A stretch of 64,000 nucleotides of DNA, taken from positions 1 to 64,000 of the forward strand of contig NZ_JARZHG010000035.1 in NCBI RefSeq assembly GCF_029946505.1, in the 5' to 3' direction. Both the position numbers and the translations under genes were made by a program. The notes beneath the pieces are model-generated. The model had not been told where the DNA came from. It was given only the letters and a program-made list of their open reading frames with translations, and did not search any database. This document shows positions 34,908 through 49,424 of this stretch, in pieces. How positions within the stretch are numbered: position 1 is the stretch's first letter; every line of letters begins with the position of its first letter. This DNA is from Polyangium sp. y55x31 (lineage in GTDB: Bacteria > Myxococcota_A > Polyangia > Polyangiales > Polyangiaceae).

Positions 34908-35696
34908 ATGCCTGGACACCGCGTCCTGTTCGTCCTGTCTTTCCTCCCCGCGCTCGCCGCGCTGCTCGCCCCCTCCACGACGCGCGCCGAGGAGTCCACG
35001 AAACCTTTCGGATCGCGCGGCCAGGTCGCGCTCGACGACATCGTGTCGCTCAGCGCCGGCGGCAGCCCCCTCGGGTACCCGCTGGTGTTGCCTCTCGGCG
35101 GCGGCATGGGGAGCATCGGGCTCGGGTACGGCGGCATCGCCGGGTATTCGCGCTCGACCACGAGCCGCACCCCGGGGCAGCCGGGCGGCTACGAAAGCAC
35201 GACCGACGTCGTGTGGTTCGCGCCTTCGCTCGACGTCTTCGTCGGGAGCCATTTCTCGATCGGCGGCACCGTCGCCGCCTCCTACGCGCGCGGGGCGCAG
35301 GAGGTGGTCACGTTCGACCGGGGGACGCAGCGCTCGGAGGGGAGCGGATTCGGCTTCGCGATCGCGCCGCGCGTCGGATACGTCGTCCCTCTCGGCGCAT
35401 CGTTCGCGCTCTGGCCGCGCCTCACGCTCGCCTACGGCGGCGGCGACACCGGATTCGTGGGGGAGACGCCCAATGCCGCTTTCCGATCGTCCAATCGCAG
35501 CATCCGCGGCATCGCCGAGCTCGGCCTCGTCGCGCGGATCCACCGCTACGTCTACCTCCGCGCCGCGCCCACCCTCGTCGTGGCCGCCACTCGCTCCAGC
35601 GTGCCCGGCGCCGCCGCGATGGTCATGACCAACGACCAGAACTTCACCGTCCGGCTCGGCGCGACCGCCGGCCTCGGGATCCTGCTCGGAAATTGA
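34908..35696 (+). CDS. Outer-membrane beta-barrel protein
   Basis: 262 residues: a signal peptide (VLFVLSFLPALAALL, cleavage near TRAEE), then alternating amphipathic strands rich in Gly, Ser and aromatic residues (IGLGYGGIAGYSR, DVFVGSHFSIGGTVAASYA, FAIAPRVGYVVPLG) and a C-terminal strand ending LGILLGN. It looks like a small porin-like or OmpA-like barrel of 8-10 strands; the typical terminal Phe is absent. Function unknown. Confidence 0.75.
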   Translation: MPGHRVLFVLSFLPALAALLAPSTTRAEESTKPFGSRGQVALDDIVSLSAGGSPLGYPLVLPLGGGMGSIGLGYGGIAGYSRSTTSRTPGQPGGYESTTDVVWFAPSLDVFVGSHFSIGGTVAASYARGAQEVVTFDRGTQRSEGSGFGFAIAPRVGYVVPLGASFALWPRLTLAYGGGDTGFVGETPNAAFRSSNRSIRGIAELGLVARIHRYVYLRAAPTLVVAATRSSVPGAAAMVMTNDQNFTVRLGATAGLGILLGN

Positions 35697-35699
35697 TGG

Positions 35700-35751
35700 A
35701 TTCCTCGGGCTCCCAGGAATGAACCGTCGGGTGCGGACGGATTGCCGCACC
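35700..35751 (+). terminator. Pair of hairpins after the barrel gene
   Basis: ATTCCT (35700-35705) with AGGAAT (35715-35720), then GGTGCGG (35730-35736) with CCGCACC (35745-35751). They follow the stop codon closely and precede the gltB promoter region; likely terminator structures without T-runs. Confidence 0.4.
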
Positions 35752-35852
35752 GGGTCGAACCCGTACCGCGACGCACCAGGCAAGGAAGAAATTGCTGCAT
35801 CGCAGCAAGATGGACTGTGCTTCGACCGCCGATCGCCGTACGATCGTAGGCT

Positions 35853-40458
<4,606 letters not shown>

Positions 40459-40466
<8 letters not shown>

Positions 40467-41892
40467 GGTGAAAGGCTTCCTCGAGATCCAGCGCAAGGAG
40501 CCCGAGGTCGTGCCGGTGCCGCTGCGTATCCAGCGGTACGAGGAGCTCGTCCTGCCGATGGCGCCCGTCGAGGTGAGCCAGCAGGGCGCGCGGTGCATGG
40601 ATTGCGGGATTCCGTTTTGCCACAACGGCTGCCCCGTGAACAACCTCATCCCGGACTGGAACGACCTCGTCTACCGCGGAAACTGGCGCCACGCGCTCGA
40701 GGTGCTCCATTCGACGAACAACTTCCCCGAATTCACCGGTCGTGTCTGTCCCGCGCCGTGTGAGGCGGCCTGTACGTTGAACATCAACGATCAGCCGGTG
40801 ACCATCAAGACGATCGAGCAATCGATCGTCGACCGGGGCTGGGACGAGGGCTGGATCGTGCCGCAGCCCCCGAGCCACAAGACGGGCAAACGCGTCGCGG
40901 TGGTGGGCTCGGGGCCGGCGGGGCTCGCGTGCGCGCAGGAGCTCGCGCGGGCCGGGCACGAGGTCACGGTGTTCGAGAAGAACGATCGAATCGGGGGGCT
41001 GCTCCGTTATGGAATCCCCGATTTCAAGCTGGAGAAGCGGCACGTCGATCGCAGGCTCGATCAGATGCGGGCCGAGGGCGTGGTGTTCCGGACGGGCGTG
41101 CACGTGGGCGTGACAATGCCGGCGAAGGAGCTCCTCTCTGGGTTCGACGCGGTCGTGCTCGCGGGCGGCTCGGAGGCGCCGCGGCCGCTCGAGGTGCCGG
41201 GGCGCGACCTCGACGGGATCCATTACGCGATGGATTACCTGACGCAGCAGAACAAGCGGATCGCCGGGGACGACGTGCCGGGGCAGATCCTCGCGACGGA
41301 CAAGCACGTGGTCGTGCTGGGCGGCGGCGACACCGGGTCGGATTGCATCGGCACGTCGGTGCGGCAAGGCGCGCGATCCGTCACGAACTTCGAGCTCATG
41401 CCGGAGCCCCCGGCCAAGGAGGACAAACCCCTCACGTGGCCGTACTGGCCGATGAAGCTGCGCACGTCGAGCTCGCACGCGGAGGGCTGCACCCGCGACT
41501 TCGCCATCGCGACGAAAGGTTTTTCCGGCAAGAACGGGAAGGTCGAGGTGCTGCACGCCGTGCGGCTCGACTGGAGAAAGGATGCGACCGGCGTCCTGCG
41601 GGCCGAGGAGATTCCGGGCTCCGCATTCGACGTCCCGGCGGATCTGGTGCTGCTCGCGCTCGGATACCTGCACCCGGTGCGCAAAGGGATGCTGGAGGAG
41701 CTCGGGGTGGCGCTCGACCCGCGCGGAAACGTGAAGGCCGACATGAACAGGTACCGCACCTCGAATCCGAAGGTCTTTGCGGCCGGGGACATGCGTCGTG
41801 GTCAATCGCTGGTCGTGTGGGCGATCCGCGAGGGGCGCGATGCGGCGCGGGCGGTGGATGCCCATTTGCGGCAGCATTCGAACGGGCCCTGA
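40459..41892 (+). CDS. gltD: Glutamate synthase small (beta) subunit
   Basis: 477 residues. N-terminal cysteine clusters ([14 protein letters not shown] and CPAPCEAAC) bind 4Fe-4S centres; FAD motif [24 protein letters not shown] motif [12 protein letters not shown]; and the closing [19 protein letters not shown]. It passes electrons from NADPH to GltB. It overlaps gltB and completes a standard gltBD operon. Confidence 0.97.
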
Positions 41893-41913
41893 CGCCGTGA
41901 TACCTTGCGCCGG

Positions 41914-42648
41914 ATGAAGGCGCGTTACGAGCTGTATTACTGGCCGTCGATCCAGGGGCGCGGGGAGTTCGTCCGGCTCGCGTTCGAGGAGGCGGGCGTC
42001 CCGTACGTCGACGTGGCCCGCTTGCCCGCGAAGAAGGGCGGCGGCGTCCGCGTGATGATGAAGCTCCTCGAAGGCGGGGGCCGCGGGCTCGTGCCGTTCG
42101 CGCCGCCGTTCCTCAAGGTGGGGGATTTTCTGCTCGGGCACACGGCGAACATCCTGCTCTACCTCGGCCCGCGGCTCGGGCTCGTCCCCGACGACGAGGA
42201 GAGCCGGCTCTCCGCGCATCAGCTCGAGCTCTCGGTCACCGATTTCGTCGCCGAGATCCACGACACGCACCACCCGATCGCGGGCAGCCTTTATTACGAG
42301 GACCAAAAGACCGCGGCGAAGAAGCGCGCGACGCTCTTCCGGAAGGAGCGACTGCCCAGGTTCCTCGGGTATTTCGAGCAGGCGCTCGCCCGGAACGGGG
42401 GCGCACATTTCATCGGATCCGCCCTGTCGTACGTCGACCTCTCGGTGTTCCAGGTGATCGAGGGCCTGCGATACGCCTTCCCGAACGCCATGGCGCGCGC
42501 CGAACGAAGCACGCCGAAGCTTTTGGCGCTCGCGGACGCCGTGGCCGCGCGCCCCCGGATCGCGGCCTATCTCGCGTCCCCGCGGCGGCTGCCCTTCTCC
42601 GAAGAGGATATTTTCCGGCATTACCCGGAACTCGACGCGAAGCGGTGA
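41914..42648 (+). CDS. Glutathione S-transferase family protein
   Basis: 244 residues. The N-terminal thioredoxin-like domain begins ELYYWPSIQGRGEFVRLAFEEAG, split here as YYWPSIQGRGE and RLAFEEAGV, with a Tyr typical of alpha/mu/pi/sigma-type GSTs; LGHTANILLYLG supplies the usual Ser/Thr-bearing turn (here His-Thr). The C-terminal helical domain follows (GSALSYVDLSVFQVIEGL). The region around 39-60 (KKGGGVRVMMKLLEGGG) is atypical. ATG 41914 rather than the TTG at 41905. It is 21 bp after gltD and may be co-transcribed. Confidence 0.85.
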   Translation: MKARYELYYWPSIQGRGEFVRLAFEEAGVPYVDVARLPAKKGGGVRVMMKLLEGGGRGLVPFAPPFLKVGDFLLGHTANILLYLGPRLGLVPDDEESRLSAHQLELSVTDFVAEIHDTHHPIAGSLYYEDQKTAAKKRATLFRKERLPRFLGYFEQALARNGGAHFIGSALSYVDLSVFQVIEGLRYAFPNAMARAERSTPKLLALADAVAARPRIAAYLASPRRLPFSEEDIFRHYPELDAKR

Positions 42649-42762
42649 AGCGCGCCCGAGCGCCCGAGACGGCGCTTGTTTTGCCGGCCGATCGGTGGTG
42701 GGCTAGAAGACGCTGAGGCGACGAGGAGCCGAGCAGGAATCCTTGGGGTGAGCAGCGGGGGC

Positions 42763-45003
42763 ATGACGGGAGGGGCGAGCACGGAGTCCGAGCGGCTCTA
42801 CCGAAGCGTCTTCGAGCACGCGTTCGACGGGATCCTCGTCGCGGACGACGAGGGGCACCTGGTCGACGTGAACCCGCGCGCCTGCGAGCTTTTGCGCGCC
42901 CCTCGTGACGAACTCTTGCGATGGACCGTGTTCGATCTCGGGCCCCCCGAGGTCGCGGCGAAGCTCCGGGAGGCGTGGCCGGCGTTCCTCGAAGCCGGGC
43001 GCTGGAAGGCCGAGGGGCCGTTCCGGCGCGCCGACGGGACCACGTTCGTCGGCGAGTTCGCGGCGCAGGCCCATTTCATGCCGGGCAGGCACCTGTCGAT
43101 CCTGCGCGACGTCAGCGCGCGAAAGCAATCCGAGGAGGCGCTGCGCCTGAGCGAGCAGCGCCTCGCCCGCGCCCAGCGGATCGCCCGGATCGGGAGCTGG
43201 GAGTGGGTGGCCGCGACGGACGAGACGACCTGGTCGGACGAGTGTTTCCGTCTCTTCGGCCTACCCCCCGCGGATGAAAAGAAATCCTACGCGGATTTCC
43301 TCGCGTTCGTGCACCCGGACGACCGCGCGCGCGTGCACGAAGCGGTGCAACGAGCCCTCGGCGGGACGTGTACGTATTCGATCGATCACCGCATCTTCCC
43401 CGCCGACGGGGTCGAGCGGATCGTGCACGCGGAGGGCGACGTGATCCGCGACGAGGCGGGGCACATCATCGGCATGACCGGGACGGTGCAGGACGTGACC
43501 GCGCAACGAAAGGCGGAGACGGCGCTCCAGAAGAGCGAGCTCCTCTTCCGGCAGGTGCTCGAGACGTTGCCGGTCGGGGTATGGGTCGCCGACGAGCACG
43601 GCAAGTACGTCCTGGCAAACCCCGCGGCGAAGCGCATCTGGGGCGAATCGATGGCCGCCGGGCCGGAGAGGTCCGGCGCGTTCAAGGCGTGGTGGGTCGA
43701 TACGGGCGAGGAGGTGAAGCCCGACGAATGGGCGCTCGCCCGCGCGGTGCGGACGGGCGAGACCGCGGTGAACGAGCTCGTCGAGATCGAGGCCTTCGAC
43801 GGGCCCCACAAGATCGTGCTGAACTCGGCGGCGCCCGTGCGGGATCCGGAGGGGCGGATCCTCGGGGCGTTCGGGATCAACGACGACGTGACCGAGCAGC
43901 ACAGGCTCGAAGCGGAGCGCGAGGAGCTCGTCCGCGCCTTGTCGACCGAGCGGCGCTGGCTCCGGACCGTGATCGACCGCTCGCCGATCGGGATCGTGCT
44001 CTGCGAGAACCCCCGGGGTCCGCGGTTCATCCTGAACCGGAGGGCCGAGGAGCTGCTCGGGGTGGACGGGCCGCTGGCGGACGTGCTCGGCCTGCTGCGG
44101 CGGAGGCTCTGCTTGCCGGACGGCACGTCCGTGCCGAACGGGGATCTGTCGATCGAGCGGGGCATGCGCGGCGAGGTGGTGAGCGGGCGGGAGATGATCA
44201 TTCGTATCCCGGGCAAACCCGACGTGCCGATCCTGACGAATGCGTCGCCCATTCACAGCGAGGAGGGGCACATCCTCGGGGCCGTCGTGACGTACGAGGA
44301 CATCACGCCGCTGAAGGAGCTCGAACGATTGCGGCAGGAATGGACCAGCGTGGTGGCCCATGACCTGCGCCAGCCGGTCACGACCATCATGACGCTCGCG
44401 GGGATGCTGGCGCGCTCGCCGGACCCCACGGCGCGGCGCCGCGCGGAGCGAATCGTGGCGAGCACGGAGCGGCTCGAGCGGATGATCGGTGATCTGCTCG
44501 ATCTGTCGCGGATCGAGGCCCACCGGCTGGAGCTCGTGCGCGCGCCGACCGACATCGCGGCGCTGCTCGAACACGTCATCGAGGCGACCGAGGCCCGCGA
44601 TCGCGTCGCGCTTTGCATCCGCGACGAGCTGCCCGCGGTCCCCGCGGATGCGCAGCGGATCGAGCAGGTCGTGGAGAACCTGCTCTCGAATGCGCTCAAA
44701 TACGGCACGCCCGGCACGCCGATCGAGATTGTCGCGGAGAGGCGCGGCGCCGAGATCGTGGTGTCGGTGCGCAATCGAGGGCCGGGGATCACGGCCGAGG
44801 ACATGCGCGCCCTGTTCGAGCGATTCCAGCGGGGGCGCGCGCGGGGCGGAACGATCAAGGGGCTCGGGCTCGGGCTTTACATCGTGCGAGGGCTCGTGGA
44901 GGCGCACGGGGGGCGGGTCGAGGCCGAGAGTATCCCCGGGGAGACCACCACGTTTTCGTTTTCCCTGCCCGTCCTCGGGACCGAGGGCGCGGAGGCGGGG
45001 TGA
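42763..45003 (+). CDS. Multi-PAS sensor histidine kinase
   Basis: 746 residues, no membrane segment. Four PAS domains in series: about 8-120 (YRSVFEHAFDGILVADDEG), 135-250 with PAC (HPDDRARVHEAV), 255-390 (LETLPVGVWVADEHGKYVL) and 400-515 (VIDRSPIGIVLCENP). Then HisKA with the phosphoacceptor in VAHDLRQPVTTI, and the ATPase with NLLSNALKYG, NRGPGI and GLGLGLYIVRGLVEAHGG. It is cytoplasmic, has no receiver domain and no adjacent regulator, so it is an orphan kinase. ATG 42763 chosen; a GTG 15 bp upstream is possible. Confidence 0.92.
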   Translation: MTGGASTESERLYRSVFEHAFDGILVADDEGHLVDVNPRACELLRAPRDELLRWTVFDLGPPEVAAKLREAWPAFLEAGRWKAEGPFRRADGTTFVGEFAAQAHFMPGRHLSILRDVSARKQSEEALRLSEQRLARAQRIARIGSWEWVAATDETTWSDECFRLFGLPPADEKKSYADFLAFVHPDDRARVHEAVQRALGGTCTYSIDHRIFPADGVERIVHAEGDVIRDEAGHIIGMTGTVQDVTAQRKAETALQKSELLFRQVLETLPVGVWVADEHGKYVLANPAAKRIWGESMAAGPERSGAFKAWWVDTGEEVKPDEWALARAVRTGETAVNELVEIEAFDGPHKIVLNSAAPVRDPEGRILGAFGINDDVTEQHRLEAEREELVRALSTERRWLRTVIDRSPIGIVLCENPRGPRFILNRRAEELLGVDGPLADVLGLLRRRLCLPDGTSVPNGDLSIERGMRGEVVSGREMIIRIPGKPDVPILTNASPIHSEEGHILGAVVTYEDITPLKELERLRQEWTSVVAHDLRQPVTTIMTLAGMLARSPDPTARRRAERIVASTERLERMIGDLLDLSRIEAHRLELVRAPTDIAALLEHVIEATEARDRVALCIRDELPAVPADAQRIEQVVENLLSNALKYGTPGTPIEIVAERRGAEIVVSVRNRGPGITAEDMRALFERFQRGRARGGTIKGLGLGLYIVRGLVEAHGGRVEAESIPGETTTFSFSLPVLGTEGAEAG

Positions 45004-45039
45004 CGTCCTGCTGGACATCACCCGGGCAAAACCCTGACC

Positions 45040-45996
45040 ATGCCGCGCATGAAGATCGCCCTTCTCGACGACTACCTGCGGGTGGCGGAGAGCCTCGCGG
45101 ACTTTCGCCGCCTGCCGCCCGGCAGCGAGCTCGTGGTGTTCGACCGGCCCATCACCGATCGGGACGCGCTCATCGCCGCGCTCCGGCCGTTCGACGTGAT
45201 CGTCCTCATGCGGGAGCGCACGCCGTTTCCGGCGTCCGTCATCGAGAACCTGCCGAACCTGCGGCTGCTCGTGACGACGGGCGGGCGAAATGCGGCGATC
45301 GACCTCGAAGCTTGCCGTGCGCGTAAGATCCCGGTCTCGGGCACGGGCTCGGTCGGCACGCCGACGGCGGAGCTCACCTGGGGCCTCATCCTGGCGCTCG
45401 TGAAGCGCATTCCGGCGGAAGACAGGGCGCTCCGCGCGGGGACCTGGCAGACGGGGCTGACCGAGGGGCTCGCGGGCAAACGCCTCGGCCTGGTCGGGCT
45501 CGGGAAGCTCGGAACCCAGGTCGCGCGGGTGGGGCAGGCGTTCGGGATGGAGATCGTGGCCTGGAGCCAGAACCTCGACGAGACGCGGGCCGCGGCGGCG
45601 GGGGCCAAACGGGTGGAAAAGGGCGAGCTCTTCGCGACGTCGGACGTCGTCAGCTTGCACCTCGTGCTCGGCGAGCGGACACGCGGGATCGTCGGCGCGG
45701 ACGAGCTCTCCGCCATGAAAACCACGGCTTTTTTCGTCAACACGTCGCGCGCGGGCCTCGTGGACATGGACGCGCTGCTCGCCGCGCTGCGAGCCGAGCG
45801 GATCGCCGGGGCCGGGCTCGACGTGTTCCCGGAGGAGCCGCTGCCGGCGAACCACCCGCTGCTCGGCTTGGCGAACGTCGTCCTGACGCCGCACCTCGGC
45901 TACGTGACGCGGGAAAATTTTGCCGTGTTTTACCGGGACGCACTGGAGGACATCCTCGCGTGGCACCAAGGCGCGCCCCTCCGGCTCCTCTCCTGA
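45040..45996 (+). CDS. D-2-hydroxyacid dehydrogenase
   Basis: 318 residues with the NAD motif VGLGKLGTQVARVGQAFG, the catalytic Arg region (NTSRAGLVDMDAL), Glu in GLDVFPEEPLP and the catalytic His in LTPHLGYVT. It belongs to the D-isomer-specific 2-hydroxyacid dehydrogenase family (phosphoglycerate, glycerate or hydroxyisocaproate dehydrogenase-like); the substrate cannot be told from sequence alone. There is no C-terminal ACT domain, so it is unlikely to be the main SerA. Confidence 0.9.
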   Translation: MPRMKIALLDDYLRVAESLADFRRLPPGSELVVFDRPITDRDALIAALRPFDVIVLMRERTPFPASVIENLPNLRLLVTTGGRNAAIDLEACRARKIPVSGTGSVGTPTAELTWGLILALVKRIPAEDRALRAGTWQTGLTEGLAGKRLGLVGLGKLGTQVARVGQAFGMEIVAWSQNLDETRAAAAGAKRVEKGELFATSDVVSLHLVLGERTRGIVGADELSAMKTTAFFVNTSRAGLVDMDALLAALRAERIAGAGLDVFPEEPLPANHPLLGLANVVLTPHLGYVTRENFAVFYRDALEDILAWHQGAPLRLLS

Positions 45997-46026
45997 CATT
46001 CGCGTCGAGGCGCGTAGGATAGGCGC

Positions 46027-47925
46027 ATGTCGCAGCCGAACCGGCTCGTGCGCCCGATCCTGATCATCGTCGTCATCGCGCTCGTCGCGCTCCTGCTCTC
46101 GCGCCTCGGCGGCAAGGGCTCCGAGGGGTCGGCCTCGCCCCCGGCCCCGAGCGCGAACGCCGCGCCCGCGCCCCGCGCCCGCACCTCCCGCGCCCTCGCC
46201 GAGCGCCCCGGCCCGCTGCGCCTCCCGGGCGGCGAGGTCGCCGTCGACGAGACCCGCCGCGCCGGCGCCTTCTCCGGCCGCGTCATCGCCGCCCGCACCG
46301 GCGCGCCCATCACTTCCGCCACGCTCACCTTCGACCAGGAGGGCGTGGCCCGCGCCGTCACCTCGGGCCCGGACGGCACCTTCCTCTTCGAGCCCCCGGC
46401 GCCCGGCGTCTACGCGCTGGCGATGGTGGCCGCCAAGGGCTTCCACCCGTTCGCCCCGGCGTGGGGCGAGAGCCCCATCACGCTGATCGCCCGCGCCGGC
46501 GAGGTCGTCCGCGGCCTGACCATCACCCTCGAACCCGAGCGGCGCTTCGAGGGCCTGGTCCTCACGCCCGCCGGCGAGCCCGCGCCCAAGGCCGAGGTGC
46601 GCATCCTCGAAGCCCCCGGCGGCGAGGCCAGCGCGGGCGGGCGGTTCGTCGCCGACGACAAGGGCGCCTTCACGTTCAGCGCGCCCGACGACGCCCTGCT
46701 CGAAGCGACGCACCCGGATCACGCGCCCGCCCGGGCGCGCCTCGACATGGGCGCGCAGGCGAGCGGCCGGGTGACCCTGCGGCTGCGGCCGAAAGGCGAG
46801 GCCCTCGTGCTCGCGTCCATCGCCGGCGTGGTCGTCGACGCGGCCGGCGCGCCCGTCCCGTTCGCGAGCGTCAGCGCCCGCTTCCACCGCGACATCGTCC
46901 GAGACGACGACCTCCACCCCGGCGCGAGCGCCACCACCGACGAGCGCGGCGCCTTCACGCTGGAAGGCCTCGACCCGGGCACGTACGAGCTCACGGCCCG
47001 CGAAGGCGCGCGGATCGCCCGCGCCGAGGGCGTCGCGGCCGGCGCCGAGGGCGTCACCCTCCGCCTCGCCGCGACCGGCCGCATCCGCGGCACCGTCCGC
47101 GGCGGGACCACCGGCGCGCCCGTCGCCTCGTTCTCCGTCGTCGCCGCGCGCCACCGCGGCCCCCTCGAGCGCGAGTACTCCGCCGCCACCTCGTTCTTCG
47201 ACGCCACCGGCGCCTACGAAATCGGCGACCTCCTCCCCGGCACGTACGCCGTCACCGCGGCGGGCCTCGGCCATGCCCCCTCGGCGACCGTCGACGTCAC
47301 CGTCCCGGCGGGCGGCGAGGCCACGGCGAATCTCGTCCTCCGCGCCGGCGGCCGCCTCCACGGCGTCGTCGTCGAGGACGGCACGAACCAGCCCATCGAG
47401 GGCGCGCGTATCACCATCGAAGGCCTCCTCGGCGCGGGCGCGGGCCCGGTCCCCGTCGTCGCCGACGCGACCACCGACGCCTCCGGCCGCTTCTCGCTCC
47501 TTGGCCTCGCCGAGGGCGCGCGCTCGGTCGCGGCGATGGCGCCCGGGCATCACGGCCGCGTCCTCTCCGGCCTCGTGGTGACGGAGGGCGGCGAGATCGG
47601 ACCGGTCGAGATCTCCCTCGCCAAGCTGAAGGACGGCGAGGAGCCCCGCGTGGAGCTCACGGGCATCGGTGCGGTCCTCGGCCCGAAGGGCGACGCGCTC
47701 GTGATTGGCCAGGTCCTTCCCGGCGGCGGCGCCGCAAACGCGGGGCTCGGCCCCGGGGACGCGATTGTCGCCATCGACGGCGCCCCGATCGTCGAGCTCG
47801 GCTTCGAGGCCGCCGTGCAGCGCATCCGTGGCCCCGAGGGCAGCCTGGTCAAGCTCTCGGTGCGCCGCGGCGGCACGGGCGAGGCCACCGACGTCGCCGT
47901 GCGCCGGACGCGCGTCCGCGGCTAG
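46027..47925 (+). CDS. Membrane-anchored protein with carboxypeptidase-regulatory-like repeats and a PDZ domain
   Basis: 632 residues. One N-terminal helix (PILIIVVIALVALLLSRLG) without lipobox is a signal anchor, then a Pro/Ala linker, then at least four CarboxypepD_reg-like beta-sandwich repeats (for example FSGRVIAARTGAPITSATL, DERGAFTLEGLDPGTYELTA, GRLHGVVVEDGTNQPIEGA) and a C-terminal PDZ domain (VIGQVLPGGGAANAGLGPGD). It is likely periplasmic or surface-exposed and binds protein termini or polymers. No protease triad is present. Unusually high Ala/Gly/Arg codon GC content compared with neighbours. Confidence 0.85.
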   Translation: MSQPNRLVRPILIIVVIALVALLLSRLGGKGSEGSASPPAPSANAAPAPRARTSRALAERPGPLRLPGGEVAVDETRRAGAFSGRVIAARTGAPITSATLTFDQEGVARAVTSGPDGTFLFEPPAPGVYALAMVAAKGFHPFAPAWGESPITLIARAGEVVRGLTITLEPERRFEGLVLTPAGEPAPKAEVRILEAPGGEASAGGRFVADDKGAFTFSAPDDALLEATHPDHAPARARLDMGAQASGRVTLRLRPKGEALVLASIAGVVVDAAGAPVPFASVSARFHRDIVRDDDLHPGASATTDERGAFTLEGLDPGTYELTAREGARIARAEGVAAGAEGVTLRLAATGRIRGTVRGGTTGAPVASFSVVAARHRGPLEREYSAATSFFDATGAYEIGDLLPGTYAVTAAGLGHAPSATVDVTVPAGGEATANLVLRAGGRLHGVVVEDGTNQPIEGARITIEGLLGAGAGPVPVVADATTDASGRFSLLGLAEGARSVAAMAPGHHGRVLSGLVVTEGGEIGPVEISLAKLKDGEEPRVELTGIGAVLGPKGDALVIGQVLPGGGAANAGLGPGDAIVAIDGAPIVELGFEAAVQRIRGPEGSLVKLSVRRGGTGEATDVAVRRTRVRG

Positions 47926-47982
47926 CAATCATCGGAACGATACTCCTATTTCTGTAGGTGAAAGGTACGCTACGATGGCTCC

Positions 47983-49410
47983 ATGACGAGACCTCGATTC
48001 TTCCTTGTCGCCCCGCTGTTCGTCCTCGGCTGCTCGGAGACGGTCCAGGAGATTCCCCCGCCCGATCCCGTGCCGACCTCCGCGTGCGCCGAGTCGCTCG
48101 ACCTCGTGTTCGGCGCCGCCGAGGCGCGCACCCCTCTCGGAGGCCTCTCCGTCGCTGTCGATGGCGCGTGCAACACCATCCTCGCCGGCACGACGCAAGT
48201 CGCGATCGATTTTGGCGGCGGCGCCCTCGGCAGCGTCGACGCGCCCTTTGCCTTCGTCGTGAAATTCGACGCCAGCGGCAAACACGTCTGGAGCCGCGAG
48301 CTCCCGGAAGGCGCTTCGTTCGAAGGAAAAAATGTCCTCGCCGTCGACGACCAGGGCTCGATTCTCCTCGCCGGGAGCTTGTCCGCCGACGTCGACCTCG
48401 GGGGAGGCCCGCTCGGCGGCGAATACGAGCGCGCGAACCACCCGTTTCTGCTGCGGCTCGACGCGGACGGTAACCACGTCTCGAGCCGCCGCCTCCCGGG
48501 CAACCTGCCGGCCGACGTCAATTACAGCGGGGGGTTCCACCGCGTCGTGGAGGACGTCACGTTCGACGCCGAAGGCAACTTCGTGATCGCCGGCAGGTTC
48601 ATCGGCGATCTCGATCTCGGCGGGGTCACGTTGACGAGCGTGCCCCAGACCTGGGACGAATTCTTCACGAACTACAAGCCCGACGTGTTCATCGCCAAAT
48701 ACGACACGAAGGGAGAGCTCGTCTGGGCCAAGAGCTACGGCGGCGACGCCATCGATCTCCCAGCGGGCCTCGACGTGACCCCGGACGGCGACACCGTCCT
48801 CGCCTACAATCAAACCAGCATCGTCGAGACCGCCGGGGAGCCGACAGGCTTGCACGTGAAGAGATTCTCGCCGTCCGGCGAGGTCGTCTGGAGCAAGGTC
48901 TTCTCGGACTCGGGCCTGGGCGGCATGGGCGGCAGCCTGGCGGTGACGGACGACGGCGGCCTCGTCCTCGGCGGGGAGGGGAGGCTCGTCTTCGACGGCA
49001 TTGGCACCTACGAGCCGGCCTTCGTCGGCCGCCTCGATGCGGATGGAAAGCCCGTGCTCGGCGCCTCGGTCACGGGCAACGCGTCCGCCGTGGTCTCCGC
49101 CGTGGCCCCCGAAGGCAGCGCCGGCATCCGCGCCGTCGGCTGGTTCGAGGACACGCTGCTCGTGCACGGAAAAACCATGGCCGGATCAAACGGCGGGCTC
49201 GACGGGTTCGACGTGCACGTAGAATGGGACGAATCCGCGAACACCGTCTCGACCTTCGGCGCCGAAGCAGACGAGCTCGCCCTCGCAATGGCGCAGAGCA
49301 AAGAGGGCGACCGCGTGATCGTCGGCGTCGAGGGGCCGCTCGTCCACCCCTACGAGTCCCTCTCGCCCTATTCGCAGGGGACGCGCATCTTCCTGCGTCG
49401 TCGCAGGTAA
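47983..49410 (+). CDS. Lipoprotein with beta-propeller-like repeats
   Basis: 475 residues: signal and lipobox (LFVLGC), then repeats of about 50-60 residues with patterns such as FVVKFDASGKHVWSRELP, FLLRLDADGNHVSSRRLP, FIAKYDTKGELVWAKSYGG and VKRFSPSGEVVWSKVF, each preceded by an AGSLS- or AGRF-type strand. This is the SBBP/beta-propeller style found in many myxobacterial surface lipoproteins. No catalytic residues are visible. Ligand unknown. Confidence 0.85.
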   Translation: MTRPRFFLVAPLFVLGCSETVQEIPPPDPVPTSACAESLDLVFGAAEARTPLGGLSVAVDGACNTILAGTTQVAIDFGGGALGSVDAPFAFVVKFDASGKHVWSRELPEGASFEGKNVLAVDDQGSILLAGSLSADVDLGGGPLGGEYERANHPFLLRLDADGNHVSSRRLPGNLPADVNYSGGFHRVVEDVTFDAEGNFVIAGRFIGDLDLGGVTLTSVPQTWDEFFTNYKPDVFIAKYDTKGELVWAKSYGGDAIDLPAGLDVTPDGDTVLAYNQTSIVETAGEPTGLHVKRFSPSGEVVWSKVFSDSGLGGMGGSLAVTDDGGLVLGGEGRLVFDGIGTYEPAFVGRLDADGKPVLGASVTGNASAVVSAVAPEGSAGIRAVGWFEDTLLVHGKTMAGSNGGLDGFDVHVEWDESANTVSTFGAEADELALAMAQSKEGDRVIVGVEGPLVHPYESLSPYSQGTRIFLRRRR

Positions 49411-49424
49411 AAGCCGAGCGCGCT

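Noticed and set aside
35737-35790. Possible tRNA 3' part (GGGTCGAACCCG followed by GCACCA)
   Set aside because: The loop is too short, and no matching acceptor 5' strand, D-arm or anticodon arm can be folded.
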